DNA from: Legionella lytica
Lineage (GTDB): Bacteria; Pseudomonadota; Gammaproteobacteria; Legionellales; Legionellaceae
DNA length: 64,000 nucleotides
NCBI RefSeq assembly: GCF_023921225.1
Contig: NZ_CP071527.1
Location: 248,001 to 312,000, forward strand
Direction: 5' to 3'
The position numbers and the translations under genes are program-made. The notes beneath the pieces were generated by a model, which was not told where the DNA came from, did no database searches, and was given only the letters and a program-made list of their open reading frames with translations. Below, piece by piece: positions 9,601 to 17,650 of this stretch. How positions within the stretch are numbered: the first letter of the stretch is position 1; each line of letters opens with the position of its first letter.

Positions 9601-9946
9601 TTTTTTTACCACCAACAAATTCAGTGACAGTAATGCCATACAAGATGTGGTTATATATCCGCTCATTTGCCTTGGTTAATCCCTCATTTAATGCTGGAGT
9701 GCTAATTTCTGCAACGATGGCATCTATCGATTTATCAGAAAGTGGGTACTCTTTTCCCGCAAATATAAAGCGGCGTTTTCTTAACACATCATATAGTGAA
9801 GCTTTTAAGACTACCTCATTAGGTTTACCATCACGTAAAGCTAAGGCTTGTTCTGGAGATAGGAAATTCCAACCTAAATTGTTGAGAACAACCAGCGCAG
9901 GTATTTTTGCGCTGTATTCTTCTTGAAAACGAGGTAATTGGGTCAT
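6674..9946 (-). CDS. hsdR: Type I restriction endonuclease, HsdR subunit
   Basis: 1090 residues, normal for HsdR. The N-terminal PD-(D/E)xK nuclease is visible as Asp153 (CPDIVCF) and Glu167-x-Lys169 (AIIEAKR). The SF2 translocase motor follows: Walker A TTGSGKS at 345-351, motif II DEGH at 451-454, motif III AFTGTP, and the late motifs LLTGFDEP and QAIARVNR. The C-terminal third is helical and should bind the HsdM2S core. It cuts DNA after ATP-driven translocation from unmodified sites. The start overlaps the end of the AlbA_2 gene by 4 bases (ATGA), which suggests translational coupling. All catalytic residues seen are intact. Confidence 0.96.
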   Translation of the reverse strand: MTQLPRFQEEYSAKIPALVVLNNLGWNFLSPEQALALRDGKPNEVVLKASLYDVLRKRRFIFAGKEYPLSDKSIDAIVAEISTPALNEGLTKANERIYNHILYGITVTEFVGGKKINPTIPLIDWHDIKNNSFLFTEEYSVLGAGGVQTRCPDIVCFVNGLPLAIIEAKRPDGKKGPTIEEGISQHLRNQRLGEIPQLFAYSQLLLSINGVDGLYGTQGTDAKFWATWRDEDIDENQFNQIKNLALTTQQVDVFFNHRRATDRVWFEKLISQGQLAVTGQDKLLISLLSPQRLLDMTRYFMLFDKKAGKIVARYQQFFGIQRLIERINTPNPDGGREGGVIWHTTGSGKSLTMVFLSRALILHDSLKQCRIVVVTDRVDLERQLSNTFHSGGEFSGKTEFSNAKATSGRRLAEQISKGTERVIFSLIQKFNTAAKLPQCKNLSRDIVVLVDEGHRSQGGENYIRMKQALPNAAFIAFTGTPLLKEDKTTNKFGSIIHAYTMQRAVEDKMVTPLLYEERRPELMVNDRAIDSWFERITEELSDEQRADLKKKYAKKGEIYRSENRIELVALDIAHHFVKNIDEGLKGQLACDSKLSAIRYKKYLDDVGLFESAVVMSPPDTREGNTEVDESKIPEVTKWWKDNVGNQEEREYTRQVIERFANDEDLKIIIVVDKLLTGFDEPRNTVLYIDKQLKEHNLIQAIARVNRLHENKKFGLLIDYRGILKELDTTIAKYQDLASRTQQGYDITDLDGLYHQMSSEYKRLPLLYDALWQIFKEVKNKGDFEQLRQVLIPKIQEVDGDLVDTNLKVREDFYDALSEFANCLKVALQSDSFFDDKSITDVQRTHYKETLKQFTSLRQIAKLDAGEIIIYDKYAELVKKLMDKHVVGVQIKEPVGVYEVGKMGRQERPEEWNEEKTRNETDIIKTRIAKMIEQDLRDDPYAQETFSELLKIAIKEADELFEHPLKQYLLFQEFENDVLNRKLKEIPADFSDNHHAQAYYGVFKLQLPVSFATLTEEEQKKWIDLAFTVDELINISIAEHSLNQQNTEADIRKKLLPIIFKACKELGFGMEHAKNIIEQVIQIVRVGLISI

Positions 9947-11850
9947 AGTTGCCCCTTATTTTTTAACCACTGCCTTCCTTTCTCTGTGATAACGTAAGCT
10001 TGATTTGGATGATTTCGTACCTCTGGATGGGTATATGTTATCAAACCTTCTTCACACATAGGTACAAGTTGTTTCGTTTTTAAAGAATTCGGGTTTCTAT
10101 TAAGAATAGTCCCCATTTGATCGGCAGAATACGAGTGATGTAGGCATAACTTCAAAATGACAGGCCTTATCTGACGAGACTTTGGAGTCAATCGATCAAT
10201 TTCCTCTCGCAAGACATCAGGTAAGTGACTACTATTTGCACCGAGGTCACTACCATTTCGATTGAGGTCACTACTATTTGCCATGAGGTTACTATCATTT
10301 CTATTGAGCTCATCTCTATTTTGATGTTCAGAAGGATGATAGCTCATCAGCAAATGGGTCGGCTTATAATAGGTATTACGTCCGCTTCCACCCTTTTCAA
10401 TCAAATGGTGTTGTTGCCAGAGGCGACCAAGCACTTTACTTGCTGCCAGCGTATCTAAGTCTGTAATTGCTCGCAGAGCACCATTATCGATGGCTCCCAC
10501 CTCTCTAATTAAGACCAACGCTTTGGCTTCATCAGAACTTAAATTCAAGTATCTAAACTGCTTTAACCAAAGCAATTGCTCTTCATTCATCAGTTGATGC
10601 AGTAAAAAGGTTGCTTTGAAATAGTTACTTTGTCTATTAGATAATAAAATAGGTTTAGTTAAGCCTGCATCGTTTAGCAAACGCTGCATGGTGCGGAACC
10701 CTGTTCCCTTAGTCTCTGCGAAATTCAAGTCATATAAAACATGAGAAAGGATAGGGTTTCTCAACTCAGAACCCGTATCATCATATTCATCTAATGACTT
10801 CAATGAGTAACCTGCATTTCGGATCTCAAGCCGATTACTATAGCGCACAACCATTGTCGGCTGGTATACATGGTAATCTCTGTGCATCACAGCATTCACA
10901 ATCGCCTCGCGAATCACTTTTTGAGGTAAAAACGGTTGATCAGAGCGCTGTAGCTGTCCTTCTTCTAAACGAAAATAGCGAGGCATGTCATCTAAAATCA
11001 CATTTTCGAGTTTAGGAATAAGGGTTAATAACGGCTCTCGTAGATCAAGAGAGTACTGAAAACGTTGTTCAGGATCTTCCACCCATTCAGTACCGGCAGC
11101 CCGAACATAATCCACGCGCACAGCAGGCAATAATCCACGTAAAGAAAGCGTTTTGCCAAATAACAATAGTCCTGCAATGTTGGGGATATAGTCATTCCCT
11201 TGTTTTTTAACAACGCGCAAAGCGCGTAACAACCCCAAATCATCAGCTTGCAATTCTTCAGCATTAGGTCTAACTTTTGCACGTAGTTTTCGATATAAGG
11301 CGAGGGCATTTTCATCCAAATCATCGAGAGTGGTATCCGGTAAAATAATTTGTTCGTAGCTGGTGCCAGCCTTTGCCATTAAAATGGGCTCTAGCTCTTT
11401 TTCAGTGCATTCATAATCACCGTTTGCCCCACGTCGCCAAACACCCGTTTTACGTTTATTGTGTTTGTCTTGTTTTCCAATAAAGCGACATGGTTTTGCA
11501 TTAGGTTCAAGTTCATGGACAAAAACACCGATGACTGATTTGGCATCAAATTTTTCATGCTTACATTCAATGCGGACAGGATGTTCAAACTGTGTACGGC
11601 AATTGTTTTGCAGCTCACCTAATAACTTGTCGATATTTTCAACGCCACTAACCCAATGTGTGCTATGTTCATCGTTTGGTTCATCAACACCAAGAAGCAG
11701 CCAGCCACCTCCTAAACCGGGTTCGTTTGCAAAAGCACAAATAGTTTGCATCACTGAAGGCCCAATTTCACTGGCTCGTTTGGCTTCGATACGTTGATGC
11801 TCATCGAGTTGGATGAGTTCATTTAAAATTAGTTCAACTGTCCATGTCAT
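9943..11850 (-). CDS. AlbA_2 (Schlafen-like) domain protein with RecG-like ATP-binding C-terminal part
   Basis: 635 residues from ATG 11850, which has AAGAGA about 10 bases upstream; an ATG at 11937 would overlap the previous gene. Residues 15-130 match the AlbA_2 putative nucleic-acid-binding domain (EFKRASE-like HQRIEAKRASEIG, GGGWLLLGVDE, FVHELEPNAKPCRF). Residues 300-400 contain the block REAIVNAVMHRDYH and NAGYSL typical of the associated C-terminal domain, and a winged-helix region follows. A low-complexity linker (about residues 525-560) carries two copies of a 14-residue Asn/Ser repeat. Insertion of such a gene between hsdS and hsdR is known in some type I systems; its role in defence is not established. 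Confidence 0.85.
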   Translation of the reverse strand: MTWTVELILNELIQLDEHQRIEAKRASEIGPSVMQTICAFANEPGLGGGWLLLGVDEPNDEHSTHWVSGVENIDKLLGELQNNCRTQFEHPVRIECKHEKFDAKSVIGVFVHELEPNAKPCRFIGKQDKHNKRKTGVWRRGANGDYECTEKELEPILMAKAGTSYEQIILPDTTLDDLDENALALYRKLRAKVRPNAEELQADDLGLLRALRVVKKQGNDYIPNIAGLLLFGKTLSLRGLLPAVRVDYVRAAGTEWVEDPEQRFQYSLDLREPLLTLIPKLENVILDDMPRYFRLEEGQLQRSDQPFLPQKVIREAIVNAVMHRDYHVYQPTMVVRYSNRLEIRNAGYSLKSLDEYDDTGSELRNPILSHVLYDLNFAETKGTGFRTMQRLLNDAGLTKPILLSNRQSNYFKATFLLHQLMNEEQLLWLKQFRYLNLSSDEAKALVLIREVGAIDNGALRAITDLDTLAASKVLGRLWQQHHLIEKGGSGRNTYYKPTHLLMSYHPSEHQNRDELNRNDSNLMANSSDLNRNGSDLGANSSHLPDVLREEIDRLTPKSRQIRPVILKLCLHHSYSADQMGTILNRNPNSLKTKQLVPMCEEGLITYTHPEVRNHPNQAYVITEKGRQWLKNKGQL

Positions 11851-11902
11851 GATATAAATCTCTTTTGGATAGTAAAGGAAGTGGGCTTTTGATTGAAAAT
11901 CA

Positions 11903-12976
11903 TCATACTCCCCACACATTAGCGGATAAAGAGTCATAAAATGCTAAATTTAAGGGATATTTTTTATCCCTTAAAGCGACTAATTTTTTGGCCTGTTGAA
12001 TAATGTGTTTATTTCCTTGATTGGATGGGTCTCCGTATAACCCTATGTACAATTTAGGGAATTTACCTTTACCTATCTTCCTTAAAATGTGATTATCATT
12101 TTCAGCAAGGGAGTGTCCATAAATAAAAACACAAGGCTCTTTTTGCTTGCAGTTTGCGATCAAGCTCTTATAGCTATGATAAAGATACGCATGATGTTCA
12201 ATTTTAGCCATTTTTTCTTGGCTGGTACCTTCTGTAACAAACAATGGAAATTCATTGTTTTCAAGTGATTCACGGACTTGATCAATAAGCCGAACACCAC
12301 TTCTGAGCCAGGTATATTTTCTTAATTCATATCCTGCATCGAATAAATGAAGTGCGCCATGTAGATAGTGAACGCGTTGCTGTCCTGAGTTAGAGTGACC
12401 TTGCCAAATGACATATGAAGTATCAAATTCATCTTCAACATTTCCAAAACCATCATTTTTGCTTATTTTGTTTGATGATTCATCAATAAAATCGCTGGAA
12501 TGCATTAGAACCCAATAAAGAAGCAAGTCATAATTAAGTGTATAAACTTGTCCAGAGGTTCCTTCTCCAAGGAAATAATTAATAAACTTCTTACAGTGCA
12601 GATATTTCGTTTCTGAAATGTCAGATGGAATCTTCGGGTGATTTTCTGAAATAGTCTGAATTAACACTTCTTTTAAGCAAGCAATATGTACTTCTATTTT
12701 TTTTATGAATGCTTGATTATTTGGTACATAAATAGGTAATAGATTAATGCCATTAGTGAGTGCTTTAAGAATGATTTCGAAATCTTGTGTATTAAAAGCT
12801 TCAAAAGCCTGTTTTAATTCTGGTGTATTAGAAAAGTCTGCTTTCTTATATAAAGAGTAATAGTGAAAAATATCGGGGAAACAGCCTATACTAAATCCAT
12901 TTCCTAGAATTAAATGCCGTTTAGAATAGTTTTGTGAATCAATAATAGCTTCTTCAAAGGAAGTTAATTTAAGCAT
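11903..12976 (-). CDS. DUF4917 family protein inside the type I restriction operon
   Basis: 357 residues. The N-terminal LILGNGFSIGCFP (22-34), the central TLNYDLLLYW and a later YLHGALHLF recall the nucleotide-binding layout of SIR2-like proteins (Gly-rich NGFS loop, Asn-Tyr-Asp, catalytic-type His). I match it to DUF4917, whose biochemical role is not known to me. It overlaps hsdS by 8 bases and is followed after 52 bases by the AlbA_2 gene, so it is part of the operon. An NAD-linked or nucleotide-linked toxic effector triggered by infection is possible but inferred only. Confidence 0.75.
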   Translation of the reverse strand: MLKLTSFEEAIIDSQNYSKRHLILGNGFSIGCFPDIFHYYSLYKKADFSNTPELKQAFEAFNTQDFEIILKALTNGINLLPIYVPNNQAFIKKIEVHIACLKEVLIQTISENHPKIPSDISETKYLHCKKFINYFLGEGTSGQVYTLNYDLLLYWVLMHSSDFIDESSNKISKNDGFGNVEDEFDTSYVIWQGHSNSGQQRVHYLHGALHLFDAGYELRKYTWLRSGVRLIDQVRESLENNEFPLFVTEGTSQEKMAKIEHHAYLYHSYKSLIANCKQKEPCVFIYGHSLAENDNHILRKIGKGKFPKLYIGLYGDPSNQGNKHIIQQAKKLVALRDKKYPLNLAFYDSLSANVWGV

Positions 12977-14201
12977 TATTTATCTCCGCTACTTTAACTC
13001 GTTTTTTCCCTGTTAAAAGTTGCTGCATTAATGCTTTTTTCTCTTCTTTTAGGTGATCTAAAGTTTGTTTCAATATCTCAATTTCTTGATCAACAAGAGA
13101 TAGTGTCGAGGCGATTTCATTTTGCTCTTCTAAGGTGGGTAGTGGAACATGAATGGAAGAAAACTCATTCCAACGTAAACTTCCTCTTCTATCAACCGAA
13201 GCATTAGTCGCTGCAGAAAAAATTTGTCGATAATGCTCCGTTTTAAGTAAGGCAAAAAGATACTGATTATTTACCCTTTTAGGATTTGCTCTAAAAACAA
13301 CATATATTGGACTAACTATCCCAAAGTCATGACTATTCTGAAGGCCAATGGAGCCCTCTTCAATATGATTGGATGGGAACCCGAAGCAGCCCCTTGGAAT
13401 GAGCCGATATGCGCTAGTATCATCACTGTAAACTTTCTTTTTAAAATATTTCAGCGAATCAACAAACCCATCATATTTTGAGCATGAAAGCACTGGATAA
13501 TTAGCCTTCGTACTATTTTTTTCTGATATTTGAGAGCAAATATCTCTGATAGCAGGATGTTCCCAGTCCGCCGGAATTGTTCCATATCGAGTTTTAGTAT
13601 AGTTGAATGAAGTTGATAGCCTGCTAAAACGCTTTTTCCCCGTAAGTAACTGCTGTATTAACGCTTTTTTTTGTTGTTCGCTGTTGACTAATAATTTTTC
13701 GGTGGTGGTGATGGCTTTATCCCATGTTGATAGAATTTGGGCAATTTTTATTTGCTCATCTAGTGGAGGAAGTGCCATTGGATAGGTTCTTAGTAAATCC
13801 ATTTCAATTCCGGTTTGTCCAGATGTTCGCTGAGAAAAAGACTCAATATATTTAAGCAATGGTGCTCTAGACAAAAAATAATACATATAATTTTTATCTA
13901 CCCCTTTTTTAGGGATAGCTTTGATTAGAGCTACATTATATGCACCCTCCAGTCCTCTTAAAATTTGAAAAATTGGAGGGCCATAACGGCCTATCATGAC
14001 ATCGTCAGATGAACAAGTTTTTTTTGCTTTATTTTTTGGTATATATGTTGCAAATTTGTCTGTTTTATAGTCTCTAATTTGAATTAGTCGAATATAACCT
14101 TCCATTAAAGTAAATTGAAAGACCTCTCTTGGTGGTTGCGCTCCACCAGAGAATGTAATATTGTCACCGATTGCTCTTTTTAACCATCCTTCAGGCACCA
14201 T
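12969..14201 (-). CDS. hsdS: Type I restriction-modification specificity subunit HsdS
   Basis: 410 residues, the length of a full two-half specificity subunit. Two target-recognition domains (about 1-150 and 205-360) are each followed by a coiled-coil conserved region. Each coiled-coil ends in nearly the same sequence, KKALIQQLLTGKKRF near residue 180 and KKALMQQLLTGKKRV near 395. These repeats space the two DNA contacts. It determines the sequence recognised by the HsdM methylase and HsdR nuclease. It overlaps hsdM by 11 bases at its start and DUF4917 by 8 bases at its end. Confidence 0.95.
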   Translation of the reverse strand: MVPEGWLKRAIGDNITFSGGAQPPREVFQFTLMEGYIRLIQIRDYKTDKFATYIPKNKAKKTCSSDDVMIGRYGPPIFQILRGLEGAYNVALIKAIPKKGVDKNYMYYFLSRAPLLKYIESFSQRTSGQTGIEMDLLRTYPMALPPLDEQIKIAQILSTWDKAITTTEKLLVNSEQQKKALIQQLLTGKKRFSRLSTSFNYTKTRYGTIPADWEHPAIRDICSQISEKNSTKANYPVLSCSKYDGFVDSLKYFKKKVYSDDTSAYRLIPRGCFGFPSNHIEEGSIGLQNSHDFGIVSPIYVVFRANPKRVNNQYLFALLKTEHYRQIFSAATNASVDRRGSLRWNEFSSIHVPLPTLEEQNEIASTLSLVDQEIEILKQTLDHLKEEKKALMQQLLTGKKRVKVAEINNA

Positions 14202-15792
14202 AGCCTAACTCCTTCAAATACATTTCCATTTGAAGCTCAAGCTCCGCCAGTTCTTTTTTCAGTGCTATGCGTTCAGTTCTTACTGCTATCAAATCAATTT
14301 CTTCTTCCTCTTCAAAGGTATCAACATAGCGAGGAATATTCAGGTTGTAATCGTTCTCTTTAATTTCATCGAGGCTAGCCAGATAGGCATACTTATCAAT
14401 GGATTGTCGTTCTTTGTATGTAGCAATGATTTTATCAATATTTGCTTGAGACAATTGGTTTTGATTTTTTCCTGACTTAAATTCTTTAGACGCATCAATA
14501 AAAAGAACTTTATCATCTGACTTTTGATTTTTTAAAATAAGTATAGCCGCAGGAATACCAGTACCATAAAATAGTTTTTCAGGTAAGCCAATCACTGCAT
14601 CCAGTAAATTTTCCTCAATCAATTTTTGTCTAATTGTCCCTTCGCTTGAGCCTCTGAATAGAACGCCATGAGGCACAACTACACCCATGCGGCCTGTTTT
14701 AGGTTTAAGTGTCTCAATCATATGTAAAATAAATGCATAATCGCCTTTGGTTTTTGGCGGTACCCCGCGGCGAAAACGGCCAAAATGATCATTTTCAGCT
14801 TCTTCATGACCCCATTTATCCAGTGAGAAGGGGGGATTTGCTGTGACAATGTCAAACAACATCAAATGCCCTTTACTATCCAATAGTTTTGGATTTCTAA
14901 TAGTATCGCCCCATTCGATTTTATGATTGTCTTCGCCATGCAAAAACATGTTCATTTTTGCCAGCGACCATGTAGAGCCTATAGCTTCTTGTCCGAAGAG
15001 CGCATAATTTTTTTTGTGATGATGTTCGCGAATGAGTCGCCCACACTTCATTAATAGTGAACCAGAGCCACAAGCAGGGTCGCATATGCTGTCACCGGCT
15101 TGAGGATCAAGCAAAGTTGCCATCAAACTAGAAACTTCAGGAGGAGTGTAAAATTCACCTGCTTTTTGCCCACCACTTGCAGCAAAATTTTTGATGAGGT
15201 ATTCATAAGCATTGCCAATAATATCAAGTCCAGCAACACGAGAAGGTCTTAAGTTCAATTCAGGCTTAGCAAAATCTTCCAACAAATGCCTTAATATAGT
15301 GTTCTTTTGCTTCTCTTCACCGAGTTTATCGGTATTAAAACTGATATCTTGGAAAACACTTTTAGCGTTATCGCGTAGTTTGGTACCATTCGCTTCTTCT
15401 ATAGCATGTAAGCACATATCAATTCGCTCGCCATTTCCGGGTTCATGGCGTCGTTCCCAAAGGTTTCTAAACGTTGCTTGAAATTGATCTCTAACTGAGC
15501 CATCTTCCTTTTTAAGCGTAATTTCAGGAATAACAAAACGTTCATTTTTCATCATTTCATGAATTAATTCCGGCTCATCGCCATATTGCTTTTGATATTC
15601 GTCAAAATGATCCTGCCATACATCTGATATATATTTCAAAAAGAGCATGGTAAGAATAAAATCTTTATAGGTATCAGCACTAATCGTTCCACGAAAAGTA
15701 TCACACGCTGCCATAAGCGCTTTATTGATTGTATCTTGATTAACAGGATCGGCATTGATGGTTATAGTATTTAACGCATGGCTATTTAGCAT
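14191..15792 (-). CDS. hsdM: Type I restriction-modification methyltransferase HsdM
   Basis: 533 residues. SAM-binding motif DPACGSG is at 238-244 and catalytic NPPF at 319-322, which marks an N6-adenine methylase. The N-terminal helical domain (HsdM_N) spans about 20-180 and the C-terminal region is a charged coiled coil that would contact HsdS. It protects host sites and forms the M2S core. The coding region overlaps both the upstream half-HsdS gene (7 bases) and hsdS (11 bases). All key motifs are intact. Confidence 0.97.
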   Translation of the reverse strand: MLNSHALNTITINADPVNQDTINKALMAACDTFRGTISADTYKDFILTMLFLKYISDVWQDHFDEYQKQYGDEPELIHEMMKNERFVIPEITLKKEDGSVRDQFQATFRNLWERRHEPGNGERIDMCLHAIEEANGTKLRDNAKSVFQDISFNTDKLGEEKQKNTILRHLLEDFAKPELNLRPSRVAGLDIIGNAYEYLIKNFAASGGQKAGEFYTPPEVSSLMATLLDPQAGDSICDPACGSGSLLMKCGRLIREHHHKKNYALFGQEAIGSTWSLAKMNMFLHGEDNHKIEWGDTIRNPKLLDSKGHLMLFDIVTANPPFSLDKWGHEEAENDHFGRFRRGVPPKTKGDYAFILHMIETLKPKTGRMGVVVPHGVLFRGSSEGTIRQKLIEENLLDAVIGLPEKLFYGTGIPAAILILKNQKSDDKVLFIDASKEFKSGKNQNQLSQANIDKIIATYKERQSIDKYAYLASLDEIKENDYNLNIPRYVDTFEEEEEIDLIAVRTERIALKKELAELELQMEMYLKELGYGA

Positions 15793-16388
15793 GATGGAAC
15801 ATCCTCTTCATTCAATTTGGTTTGACTGATTTCATTAAGCAGTGTTTGCATAAGTAACTCGCCATTGACGATCATTTTGTGTGCTAACTGTTTTTCTTTG
15901 CTAATGGTTTTAGCTAATTCTATGATGGTTTTTTGTTGCTTCAATGTAGGTAAAATAATTGGTGTTGCTTCTAATACCTGTCTACGAATACTTGGCGTTG
16001 TACTACCTTCAGCATTACTGAGAAAATAGCGTTGTGCGATAGTTTGATTTAGAAGCCAAGCTATATATTCTGGTAGAACATCAGGAACATTTAAACGAAT
16101 TACAAAGAATTGAGGTGCTGCAATCGCAAGACGCTCTTTTAGCTCAGCATCTATTAATGCGGCGTAATTGCGCTGACCACGTGCTGCGAATAAAATATCC
16201 CCAGACTGAAGTGATACCTGAGATTGGCGGCTAGGTAATATAGTCTCTATTACTGTGCTCCAGTTTACATTATATGTTTCATTAATGTCTTTCATTTGAA
16301 CACAATAAACGCCTGAGTTTTTAAGTTCAGGAATTTTTCCGCGAAATGAATAGCCTGCACTAATTGTTGATATGTTTATCAGATCCAA
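15786..16388 (-). CDS. Half-size HsdS-like protein (single target-recognition domain)
   Basis: About 200 residues from TTG 16388, which has AAGGA 10 bases upstream. An earlier TTG at 16448 is better explained as the -35 box of the promoter. The protein contains one target-recognition domain: an N-terminal SAGYSFRGKIPE segment, then VSLQSGDILFAARG, and IRRQVLEATPIILPTLKQQK. It ends in one coiled-coil (TIIELAKTISKEKQLAHKMI). It is half the size of HsdS and is the first gene of the operon, overlapping hsdM by 7 bases. It could dimerise into an alternative specificity subunit, or be a relic of an older hsdS. Which is true cannot be told from sequence. Confidence 0.8.
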   Translation of the reverse strand: MDLINISTISAGYSFRGKIPELKNSGVYCVQMKDINETYNVNWSTVIETILPSRQSQVSLQSGDILFAARGQRNYAALIDAELKERLAIAAPQFFVIRLNVPDVLPEYIAWLLNQTIAQRYFLSNAEGSTTPSIRRQVLEATPIILPTLKQQKTIIELAKTISKEKQLAHKMIVNGELLMQTLLNEISQTKLNEEDVPSC

Positions 16389-16419
16389 AATATTAGCATC
16401 CTTGGTAATGATGTTGATA

Positions 16420-16448
16420 ATTATTGAGTACAAAGCAAATTTTGTCAA
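16420..16448 (-). promoter_or_regulatory. Probable promoter of the restriction operon
   Basis: On the minus strand TTGACA (16448-16443) and AATAAT (16425-16420) are separated by 17 bases, 32 bases before the chosen TTG start of the half-HsdS gene. This is a near-consensus sigma-70 promoter and the only good one seen ahead of the seven-gene operon. Confidence 0.6.
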
Positions 16449-16509
16449 ATTTATTTTGCATCAATGGCAAGGATGTAATAATATCCAGCTTTAAAAAGGA
16501 GTTTATTTT

Positions 16510-17481
16510 ATGACAGCAAGCATCCGCACTATAATCTCTACGCTAGAGCAATTGTCCTTGGAAGGGTATGTTTTCAGAGGACATGAAGATTTTAGGTATC
16601 AGTTAACACCCAGTGCTTTTAGAGAGCATTCGATTGCTCAAATGAAGATAGACTTTAATATTCCCCCAACGATCCTTGGTGAATGGTTCAATAGTAAAGA
16701 AATTAAAAAAACTATAGCATCATGGTATTCGTCCAATCCTATTCATTCGCAACATCCAGCAATACATTTATTAAAAGAATGGTGCCTTTATATAATGTGC
16801 TACAACCATTCTCTCCATCTTTTTGTTAAAAATAATCCCAATAACGTCTCTGAACAGGATGCTGCCAGCTTTTTATTACGTGACGCTGAGTATTGGAGGA
16901 AGGAAACAACTTTTCAACAAATGTTCGAAAGATACCTCCCAACCATTATTGACCGTCACAGTTTAAAGGATGGAGGGCTCATTCAACAAGCTAATCCCTA
17001 TGAAGATCTGGCTGCTGTAGACGAGACATTGCCACAACATTACGGGATCCCAACTGCGGCATTAGATTGGTCATATAATTTTCATGTGGCTATTCATTTT
17101 GCTTTAGGAAATGAGTCTGAGCAAAACTCCAAATTTCTTGCTTTATACGCTTTTAGAATCCTTGATCCACAGTCGCCAATTAAAATGCTTGATAGAAATA
17201 TACACACAGAAAACATTAGAGCGGAAAGACAAGAAGGTACTTTCAGCTATTTTAGCCATCCGTGTTCTTTCTTTTTGCAAAACGGAGCCTTCCCATCATT
17301 AAATTATTTTAGTCAACGCTGTAAAAATCAATTGGACATCTGTAGCTTTGAGCTAAAGGAATTTTTGATTGAACGAACAGAAAGCAACTTATGCTACCTC
17401 AAGGGGCTACTGAAAGAGAAGGGGATAAATAAGATGTATCTTTTTCCTGATGTTATCGAGCATGCTGAACTCACCTCTTAA
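16510..17481 (+). CDS. FRG-domain protein, divergent from the restriction operon
   Basis: 323 residues. The N-terminal GYVFRGHEDFRYQLTPSAFR (18-37) is the signature of the FRG domain, named for its Phe-Arg-Gly. A second conserved block (LPQHYGIPTAALDWSYNFHVAIHFAL, given here only by its ends LPQHYG and AIHFAL) follows at about 177-202. Both are usual in FRG proteins, whose activity is unknown and which occur often in defence islands. AAAAGGAG lies 9 bases before ATG. It shares a 61-base intergenic region with the half-HsdS frame and ends 150 bases before the internal attachment-site copy, so it is the last gene of the large unit. Confidence 0.85.
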   Translation: MTASIRTIISTLEQLSLEGYVFRGHEDFRYQLTPSAFREHSIAQMKIDFNIPPTILGEWFNSKEIKKTIASWYSSNPIHSQHPAIHLLKEWCLYIMCYNHSLHLFVKNNPNNVSEQDAASFLLRDAEYWRKETTFQQMFERYLPTIIDRHSLKDGGLIQQANPYEDLAAVDETLPQHYGIPTAALDWSYNFHVAIHFALGNESEQNSKFLALYAFRILDPQSPIKMLDRNIHTENIRAERQEGTFSYFSHPCSFFLQNGAFPSLNYFSQRCKNQLDICSFELKEFLIERTESNLCYLKGLLKEKGINKMYLFPDVIEHAELTS

Positions 17482-17489
17482 TTAGCCGC

Positions 17490-17650
17490 AACAAAACGGC
17501 GCCACCTGAGGACAATTACTGACGATGAAAGATAACTTAATAATATATTTGGAGAAAGAACGATAGTCCAGAATTGACATGGTTTTTCATGGTCTTTAGT
17601 GGTATTGCATGAAACACTCAAAAAACATGGCAGCGGGTTTGATTCCCGCT
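17490..17650 (+). repeat. Internal right-end block with imperfect attachment site (copy 2)
   Basis: The last 18 bases (17633-17650) match the ssrA T-arm with one mismatch. Upstream, GATGAAAGATAACTT, then GAATTGACATGGTTTTTCAT and GGTCTTTAGTGG correspond to similar strings at 19850-19925 ahead of copy 3. The block is therefore an older right end of the island, left when a second element inserted or when one element duplicated its end. Confidence 0.8.

Noticed and set aside
9381..9926. 181-codon plus-strand frame opposite hsdR
   Set aside because: It lies fully inside the intact hsdR coding region, has no ribosome site and no family resemblance.
16389..16448. TTG at 16448 as the start of the half-HsdS gene
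   Set aside because: TTGACA at this point and AATAAT 17 bases on form a promoter, and AAGGA lies before the TTG at 16388.
17633..17650. A tRNA gene at the internal T-arm copy
   Set aside because: Only the T-arm is present; no acceptor stem partner, D-arm or anticodon arm precedes it. The same applies at 19952.
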